Part shown: positions 11,265-21,576 of the stretch, piece after piece
How the letters are laid out: each line of letters starts with the position of its first letter
How positions within the stretch are numbered: position 1 is the first letter of the stretch
The notes under the pieces: generated by a model
Databases searched by the model: none
The model's input: the letters and a program-made list of their open reading frames with translations, nothing else
What the model was told of the DNA's origin: nothing
Translations under genes and position numbers: made by a program
Source of the DNA: Rutpela maculata
Lineage: Eukaryota; Arthropoda; Insecta; Coleoptera; Cerambycidae
NCBI GenBank assembly: GCA_936432065.2
Contig: OW386293.2
Location: forward strand, 40,519,923-40,583,922
DNA: 64,000 nt
Direction: 5' to 3'

Positions 11265-11361
11265 ATGTGTTCCTTAATTGGAAAAGTGAAAAATGTTATT
11301 TTGTTCTTAAATTTGTTGTCGTTGCATTGTTCCGGTCAAACAACCCAGAATATTAATGTCC
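11265..11361 (+). CDS. Ir25a: Ionotropic receptor 25a, coding exon 1 (signal peptide)
   Basis: Ir25a is the broadly expressed co-receptor of insect ionotropic receptors (olfaction, humidity and temperature sensing), a ligand-gated cation channel at sensory neuron membranes. The exon encodes 32 residues: a basic n-region (MCSLIGKVKN), a hydrophobic core (VILFLNLLSLH), a probable cleavage after CSG, then QTTQNINV, a conserved start of the mature Ir25a protein. It ends one base into a codon at a consensus donor GTAAGT (11362). That phase and the sequence join exactly to the exon at 35944. It is too short for ordinary ORF calling and was recognised from the QTTQNINV motif and splice site. Confidence 0.92.
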
Positions 11362-13164
11362 GTAAGTAATTTTTTGCCAATATTTTTGAGGCTTACAAAG
11401 CTATTAATATATACAGGGTGTTTAACTTGAAAATCCATTATCAGGGTGCTATCTTAAAGAACATTAAAAATATTTGAAATTTTTAAATGAAGTATGAATC
11501 ATTCAAAAAAATACTTAAACTGCAGTTAGAATGTTTTTTTCGTACTACACCGGAGATGACGCTGCAATGCTATTTTTTTATGGCTGGAACTTTAAAACAT
11601 GATTCATATAGTTAATGGATACTTTATAAATAATTCTGATTGCATAGAAAATTTGTAAAAAGCAGCTGTCACAGCGAAAAAAAAATTAAGTTGAAATTTC
11701 AATAAAAGTTGAATTTTCGAATTAATAAGTCGAAATTTCAACTTAACAAATTTCTATAGAGTAGTGGCATTTTAAAATATTGAGTCGATGCCAATGTAAG
11801 GTAGAAGAGAAGATAAATGGACAAATAAAATGCTGAAAAGAAAGAGATTTAACCTACGCTGTTGCCACTTTTCTTTTTAGCTACTTTTAGTCGTCGGCGG
11901 AACTCTAAACATGCTGTTGATGTTAATACATCGCTTTCTTCCACGTACATTATTTTGCTATCTATATTTCACTCTATCTTATTATAGGGATCGACCCAAG
12001 ATCCCATCACTCTAAAAACCAAATCGAAATTCTGTTTGAAGAAAACTTCTAAATTTTATCCTTAAAAAAAATTCAATTTTAAAAGCCAAAATCCATTTGC
12101 ATTTCTAGATTTCAGATAGTTTAGTTATTAGTTATATATGTGACTGAATAAATATATACAGAGTGATTCACCAAATAGTTGATTATGAGCCCCACATACA
12201 AGGTGTTCCACTATAAATTTCTACCCCTATAAGTGCTTTAATTGCCGAAAACTGTACACGTAATTTTTGTTAGAGATTTTAGATCTGCTTTTAGTTTTTT
12301 AATACCACTGAGAAATAAACGGAGTGCAAAGGAAAATTTGTTTTTTTTTAATTGAACACCACGGATACTTTTGCATTTGATGTCAAGAATCTACGCTAAG
12401 CGTTGTCCCAATCTTTTCAAAACATCCGGGGTGTTGAATTTCTTTTAACTGGTGTGTGGCAAAGTTGTAAATCGCGTATTTCTCTGAAAGGGTGCATTTT
12501 ATAGCGTTTAAACAAGTACACATTTTCTTTAAAAAACTAAATTGCGTTTCGATTGTAATAGAAGACGATGTTCAAAACCTAATCTCAAAAAAGTTATGGC
12601 TTAAAGTGTCACATAAAAGTACTGTAACTAGCGCCATCTATAAAATATGACATCGGCAATATCACCATTATAATTAACGACCTGAAAAACGTATCGTTAC
12701 CAACTTTGAATTAGACTAGTCTCCAAAATAGAGACAAATTACGAAAACAATTTTTTTTACTTTACCACCCTCTATCTTGAAAACGAAAAGAGTTGGACCT
12801 CTACTTTTTGAATTAAATCGTCTTGTTTTGATGTCAAGTATCTACTGCTAAGCGTTGTCTCAATCTTTTCGAAACACCCTGTAGAAATTGTCCAGTAGAT
12901 TCTTAGCTATTAATAGAAAACAAATGAGATATTGTTATTATATTTTATATTATTAAGGTAGGCTGGCTGTATACTACCAAATTATAGTTGCTTTACCTCT
13001 AATAGTTGCGTATTACAAAAAGAACTTTAATTTAAATTTCAAATAGTTGATATATCAATTTGTTGTCTTGATGTTTCAACATTATGTTGAACTTCACAAG
13101 TTGAAATTTCAACATTTCAGCTTATTTTTTTTTTATCTGTGGCCTCAATACGCTTTCGCACTGT
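11362..13164. other. First part of Ir25a intron 1; decayed repeats, no gene
   Basis: Contains several transposon-end fragments (TACAGGGTGTTT at about 11414, TACAAGGTGTTCC near 12200, AACACCCTGTA near 12882), a direct repeat of a TGATGTCAAG...CAATCTTTTC block (about 12380 and 12830), and possible inverted arms at 11668-11770 and 13020-13145 around runs of TTGAAATTTCAA. No complete element could be bounded. Confidence 0.5.
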
Positions 13165-13286
13165 ATAATGCACAGGGCCGGTTTTAAGCAGTTTTCATGG
13201 GGGGGGCGAAATTGTTATAATGCCGAATGACTTCTTCTCTCCTGCTCCCTTATTTTCTTTATATATGATTAGTTGCGTCAAGATAA

Positions 13287-13626
13287 CAGCGGCGGCTGGT
13301 GAAATTTCAGTATTTTTTTTCTCATCTATGGCGCATGGGACCCATACGAAATTTGGGAAATAATATCTAGAGAAGCACACCTCTAAAAATGTTTGAAAAA
13401 GCAGTTTGCGAAAAAATTTTTGAAAATTCGTTAGCCTCCCCTGGGTCTAGGAGCTCCTGTTTATTTTTATTTTTTTTTGTCATATACATTTGACTTTTCA
13501 TAAAAATACAACAACAGATTTTGGAGTTTATGAAAATATTTTTATTACTAACTGAGATACAACGAATTGAAATATTGTAATTTGTTAAATTGTAAATTAA
13601 GAAAAAAATTTCACCAGCCGCCACTG
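13287..13626. mobile_element. hAT MITE, 340 bp (deleted foldback derivative)
   Basis: Termini CAGCGGCGGCTGGTG and CACCAGCCGCCACTG, flanked by CAAGATAA and CAAGATAG (8 bp, one mismatch). It is absent from copy A of the host hAT, confirming insertion. It is the same family as 53369-53962 but retains one full arm plus only about 25 bp of the other, so it arose by deletion of most of the right arm. The minus-strand open frame 13367-13768 crosses its boundary and is not a gene. Confidence 0.85.
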
Positions 13627-13895
13627 CAAGATAGATATTTTCTGAGAAGCTTTCTGACAAAGGATAAATGGGCCTAATTTTTTTTGCAAATTGTTTATTG
13701 AAGTCTAAGCAATATTGGAAAGGAAAACAGGTCGCTGGAACTTTCTTCATTTTGTTATTAATTAACAAACAATTTTAAGCACTAAATAAATTAATTAAAT
13801 TTCTTAATTTGCTATCTAGGAAACTATTTGAGAAAACCGACTGAAGTGTATACTCGGGGGATTTTGAGGTCGCTGATTGCAATTTGGATAAATGG

Positions 13896-14528
13896 TGTAA
13901 CGGTTTCTTGTCGGGTAGCTGGTTCGGAGATTAATCAGGGTCCAGATTAGTTAATAAGACAGCCCAATAAAGATATAAACAATTTATTTACTTTTTCAAA
14001 CAGGTAATGTGTGGCAGTGTTACATAACATACAGGTACAGGTTATATGTCCGTATCTTTTACGGTTCTTAGGACAACATTTTCTATTATCTGAGAGAGAG
14101 AGAGAGAGAGAGAGAGTGTAACGGTTGCGATGCAACGTCTCTGGCTTTGGCGGCGAAACGGCGCCGGGGAATGACTAACGACTCGAGGGGTCCCAGTTCA
14201 ACACGCTGTAGGATTCCCAGGGTCAGATTGCATTCGTTCCGTCGTGTTTGCGTCGGGAGATGCACAAAACTGCAATATGTCCAGCTCAGCACGCTGTAGA
14301 CAGATTGGCAGAATTATCCACTCTGAATTATGTTGATTTGTGGCCCGCTTTTATATCCGAGAATCCTCGCTTACTGGTGACGTAGGACTGCGTATAGTTT
14401 AGTGTCGTGTGCAAATCCATGCCTCTAGACGGGAGATGGGCAGGTTTGCGGGCCGTGTGCACATTGGTGTCGTGTGTAAATCCGGAATCTTAGTAATGGA
14501 GCAGGAATTTAAAGAATGCTTCATTACA
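13896..14528 (-). repeat. 3' LTR (relative to the minus-strand element)
   Basis: 633 bp from TGTAACGG to CATTACA in plus orientation. Carries an (AG)n microsatellite at about 14092-14116. Nearly identical to 15964-16594. Confidence 0.9.
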
Positions 14529-14545
14529 CTCCCCTCTTTCTTTAC
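14529..14545 (-). other. Polypurine tract
   Basis: On the minus strand this reads GTAAAGAAAGAGGGGAG directly against the 3' LTR, the expected second-strand priming site. It fixes the element's orientation. Confidence 0.8.
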
Positions 14546-14748
14546 AAAAAAAATTTTCAAAATTCTATCAAAGAGAAAATTTTTGCTAACTTAACATCAA
14601 AATACAGCAATGGGAAAACAAGTTACTAAGCATCTTCAAACAAAATAAAGAAAGAATGGCCAATTCTTTCGTATACGCCTGGTATATATGTGCAGATGAG
14701 AAAAACAAATTTTTAAATAACATAAACAGTATGTAAAATATCTTAGAA

Positions 14749-15468
14749 CTATGGTACAAGTAAAATAGTTAAAATAAATGAGCACAAAAAAAATTGCAAG
14801 AAACAGGTATACAAATACAAATGTGGTTCTTCCGGACGTCTACTGCAGGGGGCGATGGCGGACAGGGGGGACGGTGCCAGAGATCCTGGAAGCGGGGCCA
14901 TCTTGGTTGTGGCGCCTGAACTGTCGCTTCCGTTGCGGAGCTGGGACCGGGAGGGCTGCGTCGTCGTCCTGGAAAAACACCTGGAGGCAGGCAATTGGCC
15001 TACCTGGGGTCGGTGGCTTCGGGGGGCTGGGGCTGTCTCCGAACTGGGGACGGCATCGGGGACGGTACCTCTCGGACTGGGGACGGCATCGGGGATGGTG
15101 CGTCCCGGACTGGGGACGGCATCAAGGATGGTACGTCTCAGACTAGGGACGGCATCGGGGACGATACGCCTCGGACTGGGGACGGCGTCAGGGATGGTGC
15201 GTCTCGGACTGGGGGCGGCATCGGGGTTGGCATCATGGACGGCATCTGGGATGATACGTCTCGAACTGGGGACGGCATCGGGGGCGGTACATCTCGGACT
15301 TCGGATGGCATCGGGGACGGTACGTTTCGGACTGGGGACGGTACGTCTCGGACTGGGGACGGCATCAGGGTTGGCTGTTGCGTCTCGGATTGGGGGCGGC
15401 CTTTTGGCTTCGGGTGTCGGGGGCAGAGGTGACAGCAGGTCTGGCACTTGGACTTCCGACTTCATCAC
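14749..15468 (-). CDS. Repeat-rich open frame of the LTR element
   Basis: A 239-residue frame starting MMKSEVQVPDLLSPLPP, followed by imperfect repeats of an 11-residue unit, PDAVPSPRRTI, then a Ser/Thr/Pro-rich stretch and a hydrophobic C-terminus (LYTCFLQFFLCSFILTILLV). It has no gag-like Cys/His knuckle and matches no family I recognise. Because the 33-bp unit lacks stops in several frames on both strands, openness alone is weak evidence of coding. Most unit-length variants (24 and 21 bp) keep frame, which mildly favours translation. It could equally be a neutral GC-rich minisatellite. Confidence 0.3.
   Translation of the reverse strand: MMKSEVQVPDLLSPLPPTPEAKRPPPIRDATANPDAVPSPRRTVPSPKRTVPDAIRSPRCTAPDAVPSSRRIIPDAVHDANPDAAPSPRRTIPDAVPSPRRIVPDAVPSLRRTILDAVPSPGRTIPDAVPSPRGTVPDAVPSSETAPAPRSHRPQVGQLPASRCFSRTTTQPSRSQLRNGSDSSGATTKMAPLPGSLAPSPLSAIAPCSRRPEEPHLYLYTCFLQFFLCSFILTILLVP
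15052..15397 (+). repeat. GC-rich 33-bp minisatellite
   Basis: About eleven units begin GGCATC or GGTACG and contain GGACGGTACGTCTCGGACT-type sequence. Spacing from 15052: 33 bp five times, 24, 33 three times, 21, then a last unit of about 37 bp. GC content is strikingly above the AT-rich surroundings. It lies within the interior of the LTR element. Confidence 0.9.
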
Positions 15469-15557
15469 TTATTTTGGATGACTCTGGTTTTACTGGACTT
15501 GTTTTCGTTACGGTTGCGGGATACAGGATTTCCATGGGTTGGAAAATTCGGGATCTA

Positions 15558-15785
15558 TAAAATTATTACTGCTCCATATATGGCGGTACAGGATTCCGTC
15601 TATAATGCAGTAATCTGGAGTTTTTTCTGAACATCGGTTCGATTAACGTATTTTCGGGACTCTGGACATAAATTTAAATATATTACTGCTCCATATGTGA
15701 CGGTACATCTATCATCTCTAATGCAGTAATCTGGATTTGTGTCTGGAATTTGGTTCGTTTAACGTACTTTCGGTACTATTCGGAA
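15558..15785 (-). repeat. Duplicated leader segment with matching stem-loops
   Basis: Two diverged copies of about 115 bp. Each contains ATTACTGC followed 34-35 bp later by GCAGTAAT (15565-15572/15607-15614 and 15682-15689/15723-15730), so each RNA copy can form an 8-bp stem. They lie just downstream of the primer-binding site in the minus-strand leader, where retroelement packaging and dimerisation signals usually lie. Function is inferred. Confidence 0.6.
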
Positions 15786-15940
15786 TCGTGTCTCTTCTGG
15801 GGTTAAAATTGTAGTAGTCTGGGTTGCCACCACAAAATCCTTTTCATTTTCGTTTTCTCTCTTGACTTGAAATATCTTTATATCTCTCTCTCATTCGTGA
15901 ACGTCTCTTTTTGGGCTATCTGGAATAAACTAAAGTCTCA

Positions 15941-15958
15941 AAATCTGCTCGGGCGCCA
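15941..15958 (-). other. tRNA primer-binding site
   Basis: The minus strand reads TGGCGCCCGAGCAGATTT starting 5 nt inside the 5' LTR. The first ten bases match the lysine-tRNA-type site TGGCGCCCGA; the remainder diverges. The primer species is therefore uncertain. Confidence 0.7.
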
Positions 15959-15963
15959 AATTA

Positions 15964-16594
15964 TGTAACGGTTTCTTGTCGGGTAGCTGGTTCGGAGATT
16001 AATCAGGGTCCAGATTAGTTAATAAGACAGCCCAATAAAGATATAAACAATTTATTTACTTTTTCAAACAGGTAATGTGTGGCAGTGTTACATAACATAC
16101 AGGTACAGGTTATATGTCCGTATCTTTTACGGTTCTTAGGACAACATTTTCTATTATCTGAGAGAGAGAGAGAGAGAGAGAGTGTAACGGTTGCGATACA
16201 ACGTCTCTGGCTTTGGCGGCGAAACGGCGCCGGGGAATGACTAACGACTCGAGGGGTCCCAGTTCAACACGCTGTGGGATTCCCAGGGTCAGATTGCATT
16301 CATTCCGTCGTGTTTGCGTCGGGAGATGCACAAAACTGCAATATGTCCAGCTCAGCACGCTGTAGACAGATTGGCAGAATTATCCACTCTGAATTATGTT
16401 GATTTGTGGCCGGCTTTTATATCCGAGAATCCTCGCTTACTGGTGACGTAGAACTGCTTATAGTTTAGTGTCGTGTGCAAATCCATGCCTCTAGACGGGA
16501 GATGGGCAGGTTTGCGGGCCGTGTGCACATTGGTGTCGTGTGTAAATCCGGAATCTTAGTAATGGAGCAGGAATTTAAAGAATGCTTCATTACA
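15964..16594 (-). repeat. 5' LTR (relative to the minus-strand element)
   Basis: 631 bp. Differs from the other LTR by one fewer AG unit and about six substitutions seen by eye (for example GATGCAACG versus GATACAACG). Promoter function is presumed from position. Confidence 0.9.
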
Positions 16595-16921
16595 ATGGAA
16601 AATATAAGATGGCTGACCTAAAATGGCGGCTATGTAGTATAAAAATGAGATTTTCTGACTTGAGTTTACATTTTTGAGAAAAATTGCAAGAATATAAAAG
16701 TGTTTAGAATACCATTTTGCACCTAAATATGAGTATTATGAGTAACTCTCCTTCACCCAAATTGGTTAACCTTAGTTAATTTAAATAAAGTAACCATTTT
16801 TTTAAATATTCGGCTAAATCACTCAAAATTTTTTATTGAAAATATTTTAAATAGATGTAATTTAATAACCCGTTACTGAATTCATTTTACTGTTAATTAG
16901 TTCAAAGGGCATACAAATTTT

Positions 16922-17142
16922 AAATACAGCGCGCTTTCTTGATCCTAGAATTTACATACGGTAAAGACACCGTCCTTAGTACCTCCTTAATATTAGTACC
17001 AAACTTTTCAATAGGAAGAGATGAGATTTGTCTCAATAATATGTTGAACACATTATCTTACGATAATGAAATCAACGATGTTCAAGAAGAAGAAAAAATA
17101 AATGAAGATGAAGAACAAGAGAAGCAATATTTTCATTTATAA
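16922..17142 (+). pseudogene. hAT transposase relic in copy B
   Basis: ARFLDPRIYIR (about 16930-16962) resembles the hAT FLDPRFK box. A frame then ends NEINDVQEEEKINEDEEQEKQYFHL-stop-like (two overlapping stretches, stop near 17142). The same tail occurs in copy A at about 5895-5967 with one 3-bp length difference, suggesting past coding selection. Too short to be functional. Confidence 0.45.
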
Positions 17143-18349
17143 ACAACTCAAATGAAATTGAAGAAAAATTAAAGAATGATGTTTAATTAAATTTATATTT
17201 TTATATATTTTTTAAATGAACAATTTTTATAATTGTGTAGAAATAAATAATGAAAAAAAATTGTACTTAATTGCACGCAAACAAAGTTTAAATTGTATAC
17301 TAAATATTTATTATTTTAAGACCATTATTTTCAATTTTAAAAATTACATATTAAATTAAAACGATAATAATTTCGTTAGAAAAATATTAAATAATATATT
17401 AAAAAATGTATCGCGCTTTTATACTTCATAGCCGCCAATCTTGAATTATTTAATTTTCACTTCAAAATCGTAATGAGCGACCTCGAAAACCCTCGAGTAT
17501 ACATTTTCAGTCGGTTTTCTCAAATACTTTCCGAGATAGCACATTAACAAATTTAGTTAATTTGTTTAGTGCTAGTTTATTAATAGAAAAGTCCTAGCGG
17601 CCTGTTTTTTCTTTTTACTAATGTTCCTTGACCTCAATAATCAATTAGCAAACAAAATTGTTCCGATTGGTTCTTTACCAGAAAACGTCCCAATTTTTAA
17701 CTTTTCTATATTGAGGCGACTAGAAGGTTATTTAATTTTTGGGATACAAAAAAAATGTGAATCCGATTGAAGACTTTTGATGATCCGAAGTGTCCTGTTT
17801 ATGTTTCCAGCAATTATGACAGGGCACTGTAGATATACATATATTCATATACAAACAGCGCTCAGAGCTAGAGGCTAGAACAAGCAGGTTTGGCCATGCT
17901 GTTGCCAGCCAGGATGATTTAAGTGAAATACAAGACATGGGTTGCTCGAAAAGTAATATGTAATTATTTATGGTATTGAGTTTTCATTGTTTTGAGTTTT
18001 TGTATGATTTAATATACATAATTGCTAAATGCTGAAAGTGCCGATTGGTGACCGATTTTCCGAATCTGCTTCAAAATTGGGGGAGTGTGGTAACCCACCT
18101 CTCCCATACCGGCTCTAATAATGCAGTAGATTAAAATTTTCCCAACAGCTTCCCGACAGAGAGAAAATATAAAGACATTTCACACTGAAAGTCGTATCAC
18201 TTAATTTAAACACCGCCGGCGAACACAATTCTACCACAAGCTGCCGGTGTCACTGATCTCAACCTAAAATATGACGCAATTCACACTCATTGGCTTAGAA
18301 TAATGGCTGTATATAAATTCGTTTCTGCGCATTTTTTTCTTAAACATCT

Positions 18350-18595
18350 TCTCGGGTATTAATACACAAGAGATCGATTTTTTACCAGGTAAATTTTTTT
18401 GTAGAAAAACCTGTTTTTCATGAAAATTATTCGAGAATTAAGGTCGTGGAAAAATCGCGACAAGAGGTGGAGCGATTTCCCCCATGTCCCTAATTCGAGC
18501 AAAATTTTCATGAAAAACAGGTTTGAGCACTCAAAAAAAATTTACCTGAGTAGAAAATCAACCTCGTGTGTATTACTGAAGATTAAAAAATATCT
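18350..18595. repeat. Palindrome, arms about 95 bp
   Basis: GGTATTAATACACAAGAGAT ... CCTGTTTTTCATGAAAATT on the left faces AATTTTCATGAAAAACAGG ... TGTGTATTACTGAAG on the right, with a central spacer of about 50 bp. No flanking duplication identified. Confidence 0.75.
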
Positions 18596-18636
18596 AAAAT
18601 AATTCAGGTTTAAAAAAAAAAGTTTTGATCTGGGAA

Positions 18637-18862
18637 TGGGACCTATCATGCCTTAAGTATTTTTGTGTGCTGAATCCGAATTTTCAATTAAAAAAATTTC
18701 TACCGCGTAGATTTCGAGTAAACGTCAAAAATTGTCAAAAAAAACGCATTTTGACGATAAAAACCGGGATTTACTCGAAATTTACGTGGTAAAAATTTTT
18801 TTAAATTGAAAATTCTTATTCAGCACACAAAAATATATAAGGAATGATAGGTTCAGCCCTTG
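18637..18862. repeat. Palindrome, arms about 105 bp
   Basis: GGGACCTATCATGCCTTAAG and TTGTGTGCTGAATCCGAATT on the left are mirrored by TTATTCAGCACACAAAAAT and GGAATGATAGG on the right. A short central spacer. Directly follows the previous palindrome. Confidence 0.75.
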
Positions 18863-19010
18863 GAACAGAATTTCTTTTTTGGAGACCGGTGCACAGATCT
18901 ACATGAATTATTAGAAGAACAAAACTGTTTATTTAAAGTTTAAAAAATAACAGTTTATTATAGAAAATTGAAACTTTCTCTATAGCACAGTCGATGAAGG
19001 TATTTACCCT

Positions 19011-20470
19011 CAAAATTTTGCAAACTGAGTAAACTTTTTTTAATGAGTTCGTGAAAGTGTATAGAATAATATCCTGAAAAGTTTACATTTCGCTCGGATG
19101 CAGAACATAAAAAAAAGTTAAATCAAGCTAGAAAAAAATAAAAAATACAGATGGATATATCACATATTTATGAACAAAAAATGTCCTAACAAAATTTATC
19201 GTTAAAGCCACGGTTTTCCCGAAAAAAATAGTCAAGTGTAACGTTATAACTCGGATCGAGATCCATGCGTGCACGCGCTTGAATACGCATGACTGTGACA
19301 CCGACTCACTGAATTACATATCACTAAATCAGAATTTGTTCAATCTATATGAGTGTTGGCTCATTTAAAGATGGAAATTGTAGCTTTGTGATGCTTTCTT
19401 GTTTTAAACAATACAAGCAAAGAATGGATGGGAAAACTATACTTATATATATTATCACGCCCGAACTCAATCGTCGCAATATGCAATATAGAAAAAAATA
19501 AAAGCCCTTCAAAAAATTCTTTCTTCATTGAGAACTGTTAAAAAGTATGTACCCTTCATGATTATTACGGTTTATGAATGAGGATTAAAAGTACATCTCA
19601 AATAATTTTAATTTCTTTGCTTGATGATTTTTTTGATAAATATATATATTGGAGGCTGTAACTTGACCCATTGGAAAAAATAAAATATCACTATTTCGGA
19701 AAAAATTTATACTTTTCGAATATTCAAACACAAAATCGCGTATTTGTATGCATTTTTTCGAAAATATGACCAATCAAATCATGATAAGAAATTGCGATTT
19801 TCACGATCGTATCCTTATAACTATGAAAATATCTTTGATTGTTTTGAATATAAATTTTGGAACTTTTTCAATACATTAACAAATGTATAAGGAATCCATT
19901 GGATATAGCTGAAATGTGGACAGGTGTTCCTGTAATAAATACAACACAGTAAAGGCACGTAAAAATTCATGCGAGCGATTCAGCGGCTATGTGTGGTGTC
20001 TGTGTATGCGTTCACAATTATATATTTTCTCTTCATACTTACTATTTATCCTCCTATTCACTAATAAAAAAAATGTTTACAACGTGTAATCAGAAAGAGA
20101 AAAAAGCTTTATTTTACTCGATAGAACAGCTAAAAATTTTTAGAGGTTCCATAGTATGCATTTAACCGTGCGCAAGCCGCGCAGAGGGACAAAGTTACTT
20201 CACTATTTTTTTTCAGGAATACCGTGGCTTTAGCGATAAATTTTATTAGGATATTTTTTTGTTTAGAAACACGGCGGGTCTATCCACCTGTATTTTTTTA
20301 TTTTTTCCTACCCTGACTTAATTTAAACATTTTGAAAAAATGAATAAAAAAATTTTTTTTTCACTTTTTTTTATGTTCTGCATCCGAGCGAAATGTAAAC
20401 TTTTCAGGATATTATTCTATACACTTTCACGAACTCATTAAAAAAAATTATTCAGTTTGTAATTTTTTGT
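19011..20470. mobile_element. Long inverted-repeat element, about 1.46 kb
   Basis: Arms of about 230-300 bp: AATGAGTTCGTGAAAGTGTA, GAAAAGTTTACATTTCGCTC and GATAAATTTTATTAGG-type blocks occur at 19030-19240 and in reverse complement at 20205-20465. The loop (about 19310-20160) has no coding. Ends approximate; no target duplication established. Confidence 0.7.
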
Positions 20471-21576
20471 GGGTTTCACTATAAAATGTTCTCTGTCGTC
20501 TGGGCTACTAATGTTTTTATCATCAAACATATTCATTGTATCTATACGAAATACACAATTATTATAAATAATGCTATTACATATAGATTCTTCCTCACGG
20601 TTTCATGGTTAATATTTTAAACTACTAAGCGACTACACATTTGTTTTCATTTCTGTTATTACCATCACCGATTCCAATTTGTTCATTTATGCAACACCGT
20701 ACTTTTTTAGAGACAATCAGCCTTATTTTGGTGAGCATTAAGTAATTAACTATCAATATCTTAAGTATATTTAATATTGCTTAAAAATTTTCGGTAAATA
20801 AATTGTGGTATTTTGGTGAGCATGTTTGATTTTGGAAAGATAATATTGAAAGTCTATCATACAAACCGTTTTGTAGAAAATATGTAGTTAGTAAATCGTC
20901 TTTGTTTTTCAATAAAAATTACCAGAACCTGAAGAAAACTAGAGTAATTTAATACTGCCCAGTTGGAGACGCGAATTATTGAAATTCAATTTGGCGGGTT
21001 AATAAAATTAAATTTTATAAGGAAAAATCCCTTTACATTTTAAGCACCACACAAAAATGAGAATTCTTTAGAATCACGTAAGTTTCGAATACCCCATTTT
21101 CGAGTTCTAAAACGCGAATCTGAAATTAGTTTTGACTGTATTGAAACACCCCATATCTGGGTCGTGTGTTTTTGAAATAATTTCCTGGGGGTGTTCTTTA
21201 GTAGTGTTGGCGACCAGAGGTGTGTCTGTTAGTTTCCTTTTGAATTATCGGCATCGCAGGGCGTCCGCAGTTCTTGCACAGCAAAAGCAATTTTCTCAAA
21301 ATGGACGATATAGTGAGAGGAGACACGGGTAATATAGTCATGTACCAAATAATATTTATTTAAATATTAGTAAGTCACCGTTTCATTTTTAATTAACAGA
21401 ACTTGGTTAATCAGAGTTCATATTTTCTAAATTTATTCAGAAACATGACAATGCAAACTTTAATTACGTTATCAAAATTAAACGACTTTTTACTTTTCTT
21501 ATCTTCGGTTGAAAACGCGATTGCGACAATTTTTGTGGTACGTTATTGATTAGCTAATTTATTTGAAATTATGCTA
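20471..21576. other. Intronic sequence, no confirmed gene
   Basis: AT-rich. A possible small exon-like segment, ATGGACGATATAGTGAGAGG from 21302 followed by GGTAATATAG, is discussed in the findings. No repeat was bounded. Confidence 0.4.

Larger units (their letters stand above)
13896..16594 (-). mobile_element. Non-autonomous LTR retrotransposon, 2.7 kb
   Basis: Two direct LTRs (633 and 631 bp, TG...CA) enclose 1435 bp, flanked by a 4-bp duplication ATGG (13892-13895, 16595-16598). Orientation is minus: a primer-binding site lies inside the right-hand LTR and a purine tract abuts the left-hand one. The interior has no gag, protease, RT or integrase, only a GC-rich minisatellite frame, so it must be mobilised in trans. 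The LTRs differ by about half a dozen substitutions plus one AG unit in a microsatellite, making this the youngest datable insertion here. It lies inside a hAT element. Confidence 0.9.
13173..18117 (+). mobile_element. hAT element, copy B, carrying two nested insertions
   Basis: Starts CAGGGCCGGTTTTAAG and ends CCGGCTCTA, flanked by a perfect 8-bp duplication ATAATGCA (13165-13172, 18118-18125). The body is the same family as copy A (5081-6329). Nested inside are a hAT MITE (13287-13626) and an LTR retrotransposon (13896-16594). Without these it is about 1.9 kb. It also has an inverted duplication: the segment around 13680-13885 recurs in reverse complement at about 17400-17690, absent from copy A. 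Coding is limited to relics. Confidence 0.88.

Noticed and set aside
14855..15481. Several long plus-strand open frames across the GC-rich repeat
   Set aside because: A 33-bp stop-free minisatellite keeps multiple frames open on both strands; these are mirror images of the repeat.
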